The notes beneath the pieces are model-generated. The model did no database searches. It was given only the letters and a program-made list of their open reading frames with translations, and was not told where the DNA came from. This document shows positions 23,269-31,205 of a DNA stretch of 43,382 bases, piece after piece. Within the stretch, counting starts at the first letter, position 1; each line of letters starts with the position of its first letter. Position numbers and translations under genes: made by a program. The stretch is from a bacterium (GTDB lineage: Bacteria; Chlamydiota; Chlamydiia; Chlamydiales; SM23-39), in contig JAJZPH010000014.1 of NCBI GenBank assembly GCA_021811265.1, positions 1 to 43,382 on the forward strand. Reading direction: 5' to 3'.

Positions 23269-24483
23269 CTACGATTTGCGAAAGATTTTTTTCTTAAGAA
23301 AAAGCCCCAGAATAGCGGCACCGATCCACATGAACCCCCCGCCAAGGAGCATGGGACTATGGGGATGCAGTCCAAGAGCCGTCCCTCCGAGCAGAGGGCT
23401 GATGCCAAAGGAAAACATTTGTATCGATTGTGAAATTCCCAAAATCTCCCCTTGGGAGTTTTCATCTACAGAGTCGGAGATGATGGCAGAATAAGTGGGA
23501 TAGGTGAGTGCTATGAGAAAGTTGACGATGGGAAGATAGATCCAAATCCAAAAGGGGTGTGGCAAAAAGAGAATGGCGAGAATCACACCTCCCAAAATAG
23601 CAAGCGAATAAAAAACAAGAGAGTGGCGTCGAAATCTTTTTTGGAAAGGACGGATTAATAATCCCGAACTTAGCGCATAAAATCCTGAACCATAAGCGTA
23701 GAACATGCCCACTTGATCAGTGTTAAATCCGAAATCAGAAAGCCAAACGACAGGAAGAAATTCGTAAAAAAAGGACCATCCAAAACAAAAACAGATGGCA
23801 GTAAAAAAAAGAAATTTTAGATCGTGCAGACGAAAAGCTTTTTGGAGACAAAAAAGGCCCTCTGTATAACGTACCTTTGCCGAAGAACGTACCTGGTGCG
23901 TTTCCTGGAACAAAAAGAATATCAACACAAGATTTGCTATAGAAGCAATAGCTGCCCACGAGAAGGGCAAGAGAAAGTTGTTTTTTGAAAAAACACCGCC
24001 AAGAACGGGCCCGATCATGAAACCCAGGCCTGCAGCCATGGAATAAAGGCCAAAATAGCTTGCTTTGTTCTCAGGAGTGCTAATATCTGCAATGGTTGCA
24101 CTCACAACGCCGGCATTTCCTGCTGCGATTCCAACGATGCAGCGCGCACTTATGAGGATGAAAATACTTTGGATCCAGACACCATACATAGAAAGGAGAT
24201 ATCCCAAAATTGCCAAGGACAAACTCACAAGATACAAAGGACGTCTTCCTTTCTGATCCGATAAAGAGCCTAAGATAGGCCCGCTAAAAAATGCGGCGAT
24301 GGGAAGCGCTGCGAGAAGTATTCCTAAGTAGACTCCTTTGATCAGATCGGGAGCATGAGAGAGCCCTAAAGGGTCCGAAGGGTGAAAAATCATCGAAGAA
24401 AACATGGGGTAGACGAGTCCAACACCCACTTCATCTACAAACACAACGAATAGAACAAGCCATAAATAAATTTTTTTATGCAT
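23269..24483 (-). CDS. Major facilitator superfamily transporter (DHA1/TetA-like)
   Basis: A 404-residue protein with twelve predicted membrane segments. GSLSDQKGRRPLYL after helix 2 is MFS motif A, and SAGLGFMIGPVLGG-like sequence in helix 5 (AAGLGFMIGPVLGG) is motif C, typical of drug:H+ antiporters such as TetA and MdtG. Likely a proton-coupled exporter; the substrate is unknown. AGGA precedes the ATG. It stands alone, and inverted copies of the dispersed repeat lie just after its stop and 54 bases before its start, suggesting possible transfer as a cassette. It reads as intact. Confidence 0.88.
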   Translation of the reverse strand: MHKKIYLWLVLFVVFVDEVGVGLVYPMFSSMIFHPSDPLGLSHAPDLIKGVYLGILLAALPIAAFFSGPILGSLSDQKGRRPLYLVSLSLAILGYLLSMYGVWIQSIFILISARCIVGIAAGNAGVVSATIADISTPENKASYFGLYSMAAGLGFMIGPVLGGVFSKNNFLLPFSWAAIASIANLVLIFFLFQETHQVRSSAKVRYTEGLFCLQKAFRLHDLKFLFFTAICFCFGWSFFYEFLPVVWLSDFGFNTDQVGMFYAYGSGFYALSSGLLIRPFQKRFRRHSLVFYSLAILGGVILAILFLPHPFWIWIYLPIVNFLIALTYPTYSAIISDSVDENSQGEILGISQSIQMFSFGISPLLGGTALGLHPHSPMLLGGGFMWIGAAILGLFLKKKIFRKS

Positions 24484-24536
24484 AGAATGGTCCTAAAGAC
24501 AAAAAAGCTAGCACAATAAGGCTTTTATCTTTCCAT

Positions 24537-24565
24537 CAAAACCGATTTTCCAAGTTCTTTGTGTA
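24537..24565. repeat. Dispersed hairpin repeat, half copy (right flank of MFS gene)
   Basis: CAAAACCGATTTTCC followed by AAGTTCTTTGTGTA, followed by TATATA. It is the inverted partner of the copy at 23219-23248. It lies upstream of both the minus-strand MFS gene and the plus-strand alaS gene, the only copy here not directly behind a stop codon. Confidence 0.8.
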
Positions 24566-24694
24566 TATATACAAGAAATCATCTTCCAAACTTACCAGTG
24601 ACAATGGCAATGGTCTTTCTTGCAAGTTTCTTTGGGATAAAAAACCTAATATGTAAAATACTTAAAATAACTAATCGAAAGACAGGGAAGATCT

Positions 24695-26521
24695 ATGATT
24701 ACCTCTCATCTGCTGAGAAAGAAATTTCTTGAGTTTTTTCAATCAAAAAAACATGCGATCGTGCCTTCGGCCTCTTTGATTCCCGAAAATGATCCTACAG
24801 TCTTATTTACAACCGCGGGCATGCACCCGCTTGTTCCTTTTTTGATGGGAGAAAAACATCCTGGAGGGTCGCGCTTGACCAATGTGCAAAAGTGTATTCG
24901 CACGCAGGATATCGATGAGGTAGGAGATGAGCGGCATGATACCTTTTTTGAAATGATGGGGAACTGGTCGCTTGGAGACTATTTCAAAAAGGAAGCCATC
25001 GAATGGAGCTGGGAGTTTTTGACCTCGAAAAACTATTTGGGACTCGATCCTAAAATGCTTGCGGTTTCTGTCTTTGCAGGCGACGCAGATGCTCCGCGCG
25101 ATGAGGAGTCGGCCAAGATCTGGAAATCTTTGGGTGTTTTAGAAGAGCGTATTGCTTACTTGCCGAAAAAAAATAACTGGTGGGGGCCCGCTGGGCAGAC
25201 GGGCCCTTGCGGACCCGATACGGAAATCTTTTTCTGGAAGGGAAAAGAGAGCAATCTTCCTTCACCGAAAAGCAATCCGGGTAATGATGAAGAGAGGTGG
25301 CTGGAAATCTGGAATGATGTCTTTATGCAGTATAACAAGTCGAAAGAGGGAAAGTATGAGCTTTTAAAGCAAAAGAATGTGGATACGGGAATGGGCCTTG
25401 AACGTACCCTTATGGTTCTCAACCGGTACGAGGATGTGTTTCAGATCGATACCTTTTGGCCTTTGATTCTGTTAATTCAGCAAATCTCAGGACATCTTTA
25501 TGAAGGGCAAGAGACAAGACGCTCCATGCGCATCATAGCAGATCATTTGAGAACAGCTACCATGATTCTAGGAGATGACAAGGGGATTGTCCCTAGCAAT
25601 GTAGACCAGGGATATATTGTTCGTCGCTTGATCCGCAGGGCCATTCGTCATGGACGTCTTCTTGGCATCAACGCAAATTTTTGCTCCTCCATTGCCGATG
25701 GTGTTATCTCTATCTTTAGAGATGTTTATCCTGAGGTGGAGAGAAATCGTGCCTTTGTTCTTTCCGAAATGGAGAAAGAGGAAACAAAATTTCGCTCTAC
25801 CCTCGAGCAGGGGATGAAAGAGTTTGAGAAGTTGCTGAAAGGCTTTCAGATGGCATGGGAGAAATCGGGAACGAAAATTTCTCTGATTTCTGGAAAGCAG
25901 GCTTTCAAATTGTATGATACGTATGGATTTCCTTTGGAAATAACAGAAGAGCTCGCGAAAGAAAAAAGTTTGTCGGTGGATAAAGCAGGGTTTGATGAAG
26001 CGTTTAAAGCACACCAGGCTTTATCAAGAGTGGGCGCGGAACAAAAATTTGCTGGCGGCCTTGCCGATCATAGTGAAATTGTGACAAAGTACCATACGGC
26101 CACCCATCTTCTCCACGCAGCTCTCATCAAAGTGTTAGGGCTTAATGCAACGCAAAGAGGAAGCAACATTACCCATGAGCGTTTGCGTTTTGATTTTGCC
26201 CATATGCAAAAAACTACCCCAGAAGAGATCCAAGAGATCGAAAAGATCGTGAATACTGCTATCGAAAAAGATTATCCCATTGTTTGCGAGGAAATGACCT
26301 TGGACGAAGCAAAAAAAAGAGGGGCTATCGGTCTGTTTGGTCATAAATATGGAGAAAAGATCAAGGTCTACACCGTTGGACATCCGGGCGAGGTGCCTTT
26401 TAGCTCTGAGGTGTGTGGAGGGCCTCATGTCTCCCATACAAAGCTTTTGGGGCATTTTAAGATTGTGAAAGAAGAGGCAGTGAGCGCAGGCGTTAGGCGC
26501 ATCAAAGCTATTTTGACTTAA
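24695..26521 (+). CDS. alaS: Compact alanyl-tRNA synthetase lacking the C-Ala domain
   Basis: A 608-residue class II synthetase that charges tRNA-Ala. Catalytic motifs are clear: TTAGMHPLVPF, RHDTFFEMMGNWSLGDYF and DTGMGLERT. The editing domain has H467-T-A-T-H471 and C574-G-G-P-H578, the metal-binding site that clears Ser/Gly-tRNA-Ala. Typical bacterial AlaRS has about 875 residues. Here the beta-barrel segment between catalytic and editing domains (about 90 residues in E. coli) and the whole C-terminal C-Ala domain are absent. The junction reads LSRVGAEQKFAGGLADHS. Short AlaRS forms of this shape are known to me mainly from candidate phyla radiation (Patescibacteria) genomes. The gene looks intact: a GGAAGAT leader precedes the ATG, and the stop is clean. 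It converges with and overlaps the next gene by 14 nt. Confidence 0.93.
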   Translation: MITSHLLRKKFLEFFQSKKHAIVPSASLIPENDPTVLFTTAGMHPLVPFLMGEKHPGGSRLTNVQKCIRTQDIDEVGDERHDTFFEMMGNWSLGDYFKKEAIEWSWEFLTSKNYLGLDPKMLAVSVFAGDADAPRDEESAKIWKSLGVLEERIAYLPKKNNWWGPAGQTGPCGPDTEIFFWKGKESNLPSPKSNPGNDEERWLEIWNDVFMQYNKSKEGKYELLKQKNVDTGMGLERTLMVLNRYEDVFQIDTFWPLILLIQQISGHLYEGQETRRSMRIIADHLRTATMILGDDKGIVPSNVDQGYIVRRLIRRAIRHGRLLGINANFCSSIADGVISIFRDVYPEVERNRAFVLSEMEKEETKFRSTLEQGMKEFEKLLKGFQMAWEKSGTKISLISGKQAFKLYDTYGFPLEITEELAKEKSLSVDKAGFDEAFKAHQALSRVGAEQKFAGGLADHSEIVTKYHTATHLLHAALIKVLGLNATQRGSNITHERLRFDFAHMQKTTPEEIQEIEKIVNTAIEKDYPIVCEEMTLDEAKKRGAIGLFGHKYGEKIKVYTVGHPGEVPFSSEVCGGPHVSHTKLLGHFKIVKEEAVSAGVRRIKAILT

Positions 26522-27734
26522 GTTCTTTTCCTTGTGTGTGCATTTCAAGTTTTTGCAAGACCCAAAGCCAGACCTTTTCAAAAATAGCGCATAGAGCGCC
26601 GTTGCCCAGTACGTTGGTAGAAGTGACAAGAGAATCTAAAATGACATTGAAAGCAAGAACAATGGCGATCATTTCTGCATTGAAAGAAAGATAGGTTTCG
26701 TAGATCGGGAGCATGATAAAAATGGCGCCCCCCAGAACAGCCGCTGTTGTGAAGCGGGCAAGGACAAAAACCAGACTGAATTGGAGCCAGGTAAAGACAT
26801 CGGGACTGTGTCCAAAAAAATGCTGATAGAGCAAAAAACACAAAAAGGCATTGGTGATGCAGTCGCCCACTTGTTGGATGTTGGTGGTTGCAGGGATGAT
26901 TGCTTTTGCAAGAGATGGATGTTGCAAGTTCTTTGCAGTTCCTTCGATGGTTAAGGGCATGGTGGATAAGCTACAGCCGGAACAAAACGAAAAGCTTCCT
27001 GCAGGAAGAAGATTTTTGATAGAGCGCAATACATTGAAAAACGAAAAGCTGCTGCCTATAAAAAAGAGCAAAAGTAAATAAAAGGCCAAAAAGAAGACCA
27101 GCCAAATCAGCAACTCTCCGTAGTGGAGCAGAATCTGATAGAAAAAGCCAGACTGCACCATGCGTGCCACAAAGCCCAGCACAAAAATAGGAATGAGCCC
27201 TGCAAAGAGATGGGTTAATATCCATTGAGCACTCTCTCTTCCCATGCGGATGAGATGTCGCAAAGGACTTTTGGGGAACATAGCTCCAAAAAAGCCTATA
27301 ACAATACCCGCGATCGTCCCTTTGTCTGCTGACCACCATCCAGGTTTATTAAGCTCGAGGCGCCAAAGAGGGGAAAAGCTATCGTGAAAAGAAGGGAGCT
27401 CTAGAGAAGGAAGGGAGTGTGCAGCGAGATGTGCAGTTGCAAAAGCGTACCAGACGCTACTGCAGTTAGAAAGGGCCTCAAAGAGCAAAAGAGATCCAAT
27501 GAAGAGAGGTGCTTTACGCTCAAATGTGCACATGGTGTCTGCAATAAAAAACCCAACGGTGAAAGGAAGCATCCAGATCAAAAGATCTTTGATGCAAAGG
27601 CTAATGGTATAGAATCCGCGATGAGCATAAATAGGAAGGTGCTCTGAAAGGAGAAGATAGAGAATGATACTACTTACTACCTGTACTCCTCGATGGCGAA
27701 AGCTGTGGATAAAAGAAAAGAACAAAGAGCGCAT
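26508..27734 (-). CDS. Dicarboxylate/amino acid:cation symporter (DAACS/SDF family)
   Basis: A polytopic protein of about 408 residues with the DAACS (GltP/DctA) fold: eight hydrophobic segments, the reentrant serine-rich loop CSLSTMPLTI (usually SSSAATLP), and PATTNIQQVGD where glutamate transporters have the NMDGT motif. That motif, which contributes to Na+/substrate binding, is thus heavily altered, so the substrate or coupling ion may differ. Likely uptake of an acidic or neutral amino acid or dicarboxylate. Two starts are possible: ATG at 27734 (chosen) or GTG at 27755; neither has a clear ribosome site. The 3' end overlaps alaS on the other strand by 14 nt. Confidence 0.82.
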   Translation of the reverse strand: MRSLFFSFIHSFRHRGVQVVSSIILYLLLSEHLPIYAHRGFYTISLCIKDLLIWMLPFTVGFFIADTMCTFERKAPLFIGSLLLFEALSNCSSVWYAFATAHLAAHSLPSLELPSFHDSFSPLWRLELNKPGWWSADKGTIAGIVIGFFGAMFPKSPLRHLIRMGRESAQWILTHLFAGLIPIFVLGFVARMVQSGFFYQILLHYGELLIWLVFFLAFYLLLLFFIGSSFSFFNVLRSIKNLLPAGSFSFCSGCSLSTMPLTIEGTAKNLQHPSLAKAIIPATTNIQQVGDCITNAFLCFLLYQHFFGHSPDVFTWLQFSLVFVLARFTTAAVLGGAIFIMLPIYETYLSFNAEMIAIVLAFNVILDSLVTSTNVLGNGALCAIFEKVWLWVLQKLEMHTQGKELKSK

Positions 27735-27826
27735 AAGAGCATTCGCTGTTGGCACTTGTTATTTTCTATAAGATTGAAGAAAAAGCCAAAGAGAATTTTT
27801 CCAAACGAGCTGTAGTAGGCACTCTT

Positions 27827-29032
27827 TTAGGATCGCAAAGACTTTGTGATCGGCATTTTGGCTACGCGGATTCCAGCGAAAAAAGAAGCGCTTAGAGAAG
27901 AGATGAGGCTGAGGGCAAATGTTTGAAGAGCCATTAAGGGAGTAAAAGCGAATGAGATGAAGAACTGCCTAGAAGACCCTGGTCCTGGGGGCATTAAGAT
28001 TCCTTGATGTAAAAACCCCTTTGCAATGACATAGGTCAAAAAAAGTCCTCCTACCGATCCGATAATCCCCAAGAAAGCACCTTCCCATAAAATGAGCTTC
28101 ATCACATCCCATGTGGACTCTCCATTGGCTCTTAGATTACCGATCTCCTGCTTTCTTTCTAAAATTGCAGAAGAGATCGTATTGAATATTCCAAGGAGCA
28201 CAATGGAAATAATAATGATTTGCACAATATAAAACTGCATTTTTAGCCAATCGACAGAATTCTGATAGTAGACCTTGTCTAGCTCTGCAAAGGAGGCAGC
28301 TTCTAAAGAGGGAAAGGCTTTGGTGAGAGAAAGAGAGATGCTTTCCCAGTTTCTAAAATCGGCAAGACCGAACGCAATGGATTCTACCTGATCTGTTTTT
28401 AATAGTTTTTGGGCAAGATGGAGTGGAATGCGAAACAAATGGTTGTCCACATCTACGTTGCCTGTGTGGAAAATTCCGGTGACGATGAGTTTTCCTTTAC
28501 TGATGCTGCCATGGATCGACTTGGTGTAGAGAGTAACTTCATCTCCCGGATGAACTCCAAGAGCTTTTGCAACTCCTTTTCCTAGTAGAACGCCATTTTC
28601 TTCTGTTTCAAGATTTTTTCCTTCTATAATGTTCAGAGCGCTGAAGAAAGAGGCCTCTTCTTGTGCGTCGATTCCCTGTCCTTGTCCGACGATGGATACC
28701 TTGTCGTGCATCAGCATTCCTCCAATGGAAATGCGTGGAAACACCTGTTGTACATTGAGATTTTTTAAAGCAAAAGATTTGATCTTACTCCAATCCGCAA
28801 TCCAATGTTTCCAAGGTTCTTTGTAGACACTCTCTCGATATTCTTTTTGATGGAGCTGGCCATTGCCATAATAGGCATGGATGGTTGTTTCTCTATAGTC
28901 ATTTAAAACGCCCTGGATGAATCCCTGAAAGGAAAAAAGAGCTCCTGCTCCAAGTCCAACCGTTAATAAAATTGCAATGGATCTTCGAATGTTGCGAAAT
29001 AGGTTTCTAAAGGCAATTTTGAAGAGGATCAT
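27827..29032 (-). CDS. ABC transporter permease, FtsX/MacB-LolC type
   Basis: A 401-residue permease with one membrane segment near residues 18-38, a large extracytoplasmic domain (MacB_PCD-like; GVLLGKGVAKALGVHPGDEVTLY), and three C-terminal membrane helices with the FtsX motif SSAILERKQEIGNLRANGES. It pairs with the ATPase gene just upstream (ATGA overlap). Such type VII ABC systems extract lipoproteins (LolCDE), expel small molecules (MacB) or transmit mechanical signals. The permease contains a single FtsX unit, so a homodimer is expected. No periplasmic partner lies next to it, and the substrate is unknown. Confidence 0.88.
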   Translation of the reverse strand: MILFKIAFRNLFRNIRRSIAILLTVGLGAGALFSFQGFIQGVLNDYRETTIHAYYGNGQLHQKEYRESVYKEPWKHWIADWSKIKSFALKNLNVQQVFPRISIGGMLMHDKVSIVGQGQGIDAQEEASFFSALNIIEGKNLETEENGVLLGKGVAKALGVHPGDEVTLYTKSIHGSISKGKLIVTGIFHTGNVDVDNHLFRIPLHLAQKLLKTDQVESIAFGLADFRNWESISLSLTKAFPSLEAASFAELDKVYYQNSVDWLKMQFYIVQIIIISIVLLGIFNTISSAILERKQEIGNLRANGESTWDVMKLILWEGAFLGIIGSVGGLFLTYVIAKGFLHQGILMPPGPGSSRQFFISFAFTPLMALQTFALSLISSLSASFFAGIRVAKMPITKSLRS

Positions 29033-29724
29033 GGTTTTGCATCCTTGATGAGGCGTCCTTCATGAAAATGGAAGTTTTGCTGGGAAAAGGAGAGGACCAT
29101 CGGATCGTGGGTGGTGAGGATGACCGAGCAATTGGCCTCTTCTACAATTTTTGTAAAGATTTTCATGATATCTCGGCCTGTTTTCTGATCGAGACTTGCC
29201 GTAGGCTCATCTCCAATAATTACGTTGGGTTTTTTTGCAAGGGCTCTTGCAATTGCAACTCTCTGTTTTTGTCCGCCACTGAGCTGTCCTGGCTTTTTTT
29301 TCCGATGGTCCCATAGATCGACGGCAGCGAGTGCTTCTTTTGTACGTGCTTTGATTTCCCTATAAGAGAGGTGTTGGCGCTTGAGAAAATATTCAACGTT
29401 TTCCTCTGCTGTCAAAACGGGTATTAGGTGGAATTGTTGGAAGATAAATCCTATGTGATATTTTCGAATTTCATTTTGCCTTTGAATACTCATAGAAGAA
29501 AATGGTTCGTTGAGAAAAAAAATTTCTCCCTCTTGCAAAGGCTCTAACATGCCTAAAAGATTGAGCAGGGTGGATTTTCCAGAGCCCGACGGGCCTGAAA
29601 TGGTAATGAGGGTGTTTTTCGGAATTTCTAAATCAAGATGGTGGAGGGCCGGGACTTTCTGCGCACCCAAAAAATAGGAAAAAGTTAATTCACTTAAAGA
29701 AAACAAAACATCTTCTTTTTTCAT
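29029..29724 (-). CDS. ABC transporter ATP-binding protein, LolD/MacB type
   Basis: A 231-residue ATPase. Walker A is GPSGSGKST, the Q-loop lies in GFIFQQFHLIP, the signature is LSGGQKQR, Walker B is VIIGDEP with TASLD following, and the H-loop is TTHDP. FQQFHLIPVLTAEENV is characteristic of the LolD/MacB/FtsE group that pairs with FtsX-type permeases. Cytoplasmic, energising the permease encoded directly downstream with a 4-nt start/stop overlap. No Shine-Dalgarno is clear before the ATG. Last four residues and start are as expected for the family length. Confidence 0.93.
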   Translation of the reverse strand: MKKEDVLFSLSELTFSYFLGAQKVPALHHLDLEIPKNTLITISGPSGSGKSTLLNLLGMLEPLQEGEIFFLNEPFSSMSIQRQNEIRKYHIGFIFQQFHLIPVLTAEENVEYFLKRQHLSYREIKARTKEALAAVDLWDHRKKKPGQLSGGQKQRVAIARALAKKPNVIIGDEPTASLDQKTGRDIMKIFTKIVEEANCSVILTTHDPMVLSFSQQNFHFHEGRLIKDAKP

Positions 29725-29843
29725 TTTTATCTATATTTTTTGTTTCAATGTATAGTATCACATATAAAATATAATATCTACGATTAAAACAATGTGTTTT
29801 TTTGTAATAAAAATTTGAAAGAATAGAAAATTTTTGAAAAAGA

Positions 29844-29887
29844 AAAAGCGCCAGAAATCCTTAAAACATTGGATGTCAGGCGCTTTT
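29844..29887 (-). terminator. Rho-independent terminator of the cold-shock gene
   Basis: AAAAGCGCC (29844-29852) and GGCGCTTTT (29879-29887) form a stem just behind the minus-strand cold-shock stop codon. On that strand the distal arm continues into a T-rich run (TTTTTCTTTTTC). Confidence 0.85.
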
Positions 29888-29898
29888 GTTATGTAGAC

Positions 29899-30108
29899 TT
29901 ACAGTATGCTTACTTGAGTTGCTTCAGGTCCTTTACGTCCAGGTCCTTCTACATAGCTCACTTTTTGTCCTTCGCGCAAAGCTCTTGCGTCTCCTTCGAC
30001 ATTGTTTGCATGAACAAATAAATCTTTGCCTCCATTTTCAGGTGTGATGAAGCCAAAGCCTTTTTGTAAGTTAAAAAACTTAATTGTACCTTTAGATTTT
30101 GTTGACAC
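29899..30108 (-). CDS. Cold-shock domain protein (CspA family)
   Basis: A 69-residue OB-fold protein. RNP1 is KGFGFI and RNP2 is LFVHA; GTIKFFN at the N-terminus and GPEATQVS at the C-terminus are standard. It binds single-stranded nucleic acid and can melt RNA structure. The start is GTG at 30108, preceded by AGAGGA at good spacing. It has its own terminator and a leader with a perfect 11-bp hairpin (30138-30171), so it is probably monocistronic with post-transcriptional control. Confidence 0.95.
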   Translation of the reverse strand: MSTKSKGTIKFFNLQKGFGFITPENGGKDLFVHANNVEGDARALREGQKVSYVEGPGRKGPEATQVSIL

Positions 30109-30531
30109 GACTAATTCCTCTTTTTTTTGTTAAGTTCCTTAAAAATCCAAATTCTACTTCGGATTTTTAAGTTTTGTACCTTTATATCCTTAGGAGAATG
30201 CACTTTGCATACTAGGATAAAAGTGAAAACACCTATTAATTATATAGAGTTTCTGTTTTTATTTGTTCAAGTTTTTATAAAATTATCTTATGTTGCTAAT
30301 TGTTAGGATCTTAAATTGAAAAATTTCTAGAAAAATACTTTGTTATAGCGACCACTTTTCAATAAAAATTCAATTTTTATGCAAATTTTTTTACAGATGA
30401 TGGTCGGATCAGGTCGAATGCTTCGTGTGTCGAAACGTTCTCTTTTTGAGGGAAAAATTGCTGTTGAAGAGAAATTGCCGTGATATAACAGGTGTATAAT
30501 CAGCTCTTTTTAGGGAAAGACTAAAAAAACG
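30109..30531. promoter_or_regulatory. Long cspA leader/intergenic region with perfect 11-bp hairpin
   Basis: CTTAAAAATCC (30138-30148) and GGATTTTTAAG (30161-30171) are perfectly complementary with a 12-nt loop. They lie about 30 nt upstream of the cold-shock start and would sit in its 5' leader. A second, imperfect dyad surrounds GCACTTTGC near 30182-30222. The rest, up to the stop of the small coiled-coil gene at 30532, shows no gene that I can support. Confidence 0.45.
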
Positions 30532-30771
30532 TTACAACAAGGGAGATGATTTTCCTTCCAAACGCAAGACCAATGCTTCTCTTCTGGTCTGTAGTTCATC
30601 TAGAGCAACGCGATCGGCTTTGATCTGATAATCGAGTGTAAAATATGCGGGATCGGTAGCGGACAAATCTTGTAGGCTTTTTTGCATCAGGTCGATGCGT
30701 TTTTCCAGAAAGATTTGCAGTTCTTCAGAGACATTGATTTCTTTTTGCAAAAGATCTTGGATCTCGTCCAT
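30532..30771 (-). CDS. Small hypothetical coiled-coil protein
   Basis: A 79-residue, highly charged, helical protein (LLQKEINVSEELQIFLEKRI, then LDYQIKADRVALDELQTRRE) with heptad-like spacing and no membrane segment. I do not recognise a family. It follows the 73-residue gene by 4 nt, so the two are almost certainly co-transcribed. Paired small helical proteins are common among secretion-system components and chaperones in Chlamydiae, but there is no motif here to say so. Confidence 0.6.
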   Translation of the reverse strand: MDEIQDLLQKEINVSEELQIFLEKRIDLMQKSLQDLSATDPAYFTLDYQIKADRVALDELQTRREALVLRLEGKSSPLL

Positions 30772-30775
30772 GATA

Positions 30776-30997
30776 TTACTTTTTGTGTCTTAGCTTTTTT
30801 TCCATTAACTTGCATTCACGGGCCAAATAGTTCCATTCTCCCACTAGAAGAATGAGCTTGTCATATTCATTGTGGATTTTTTTAGGGTCGGGATGTTTTG
30901 CGGACATCTCTTTTCGAATGCGTACAAGAGTCTGTCCTACTTTTTTATCCCATTCGTTTAGTGTATTGAGGTAGGGATTTTTTGCTTTTCTCAACAT
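30776..30997 (-). CDS. Small hypothetical basic helical protein
   Basis: A 73-residue Lys-rich protein (YLNTLNEWDKKVGQTL; LILLVGEWNYLARECK; ends RHKK), predicted to be helical, with no signal or membrane segment. It contains two similar GxW/EW-centred stretches (LNEWDKKVG and VGEWNYLA). No family is recognised. First gene of a two-gene unit with the 79-residue protein 4 nt downstream. A TATA-rich region upstream probably holds the promoter. Confidence 0.6.
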   Translation of the reverse strand: MLRKAKNPYLNTLNEWDKKVGQTLVRIRKEMSAKHPDPKKIHNEYDKLILLVGEWNYLARECKLMEKKLRHKK

Positions 30998-31205
30998 AGA
31001 GCTCTCCAGAGGTTTTTATTTCTAAGCTTTATTATACTAAATTAAAAATTTTATTTTGAAGCTTATTTAATATTTAATTTAATTAATTTGTTAATTTATT
31101 GATTATTAATGTATTTATGTAAGTAATTTGGCAAAGCGTGGTGGGAAAAATGCTTTTTTTCTGAAAAAGCTCCTGGTATAGTGAAAATAAATAAGGGACT
31201 TTTTT

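Noticed and set aside
28800..28832. Stretch in the ABC permease gene resembling both repeat families (TTCCAAGGTTCTTTGTAGACAC on plus strand)
   Set aside because: It lies within a well-conserved coding region and lacks the rest of either repeat; probably chance similarity.
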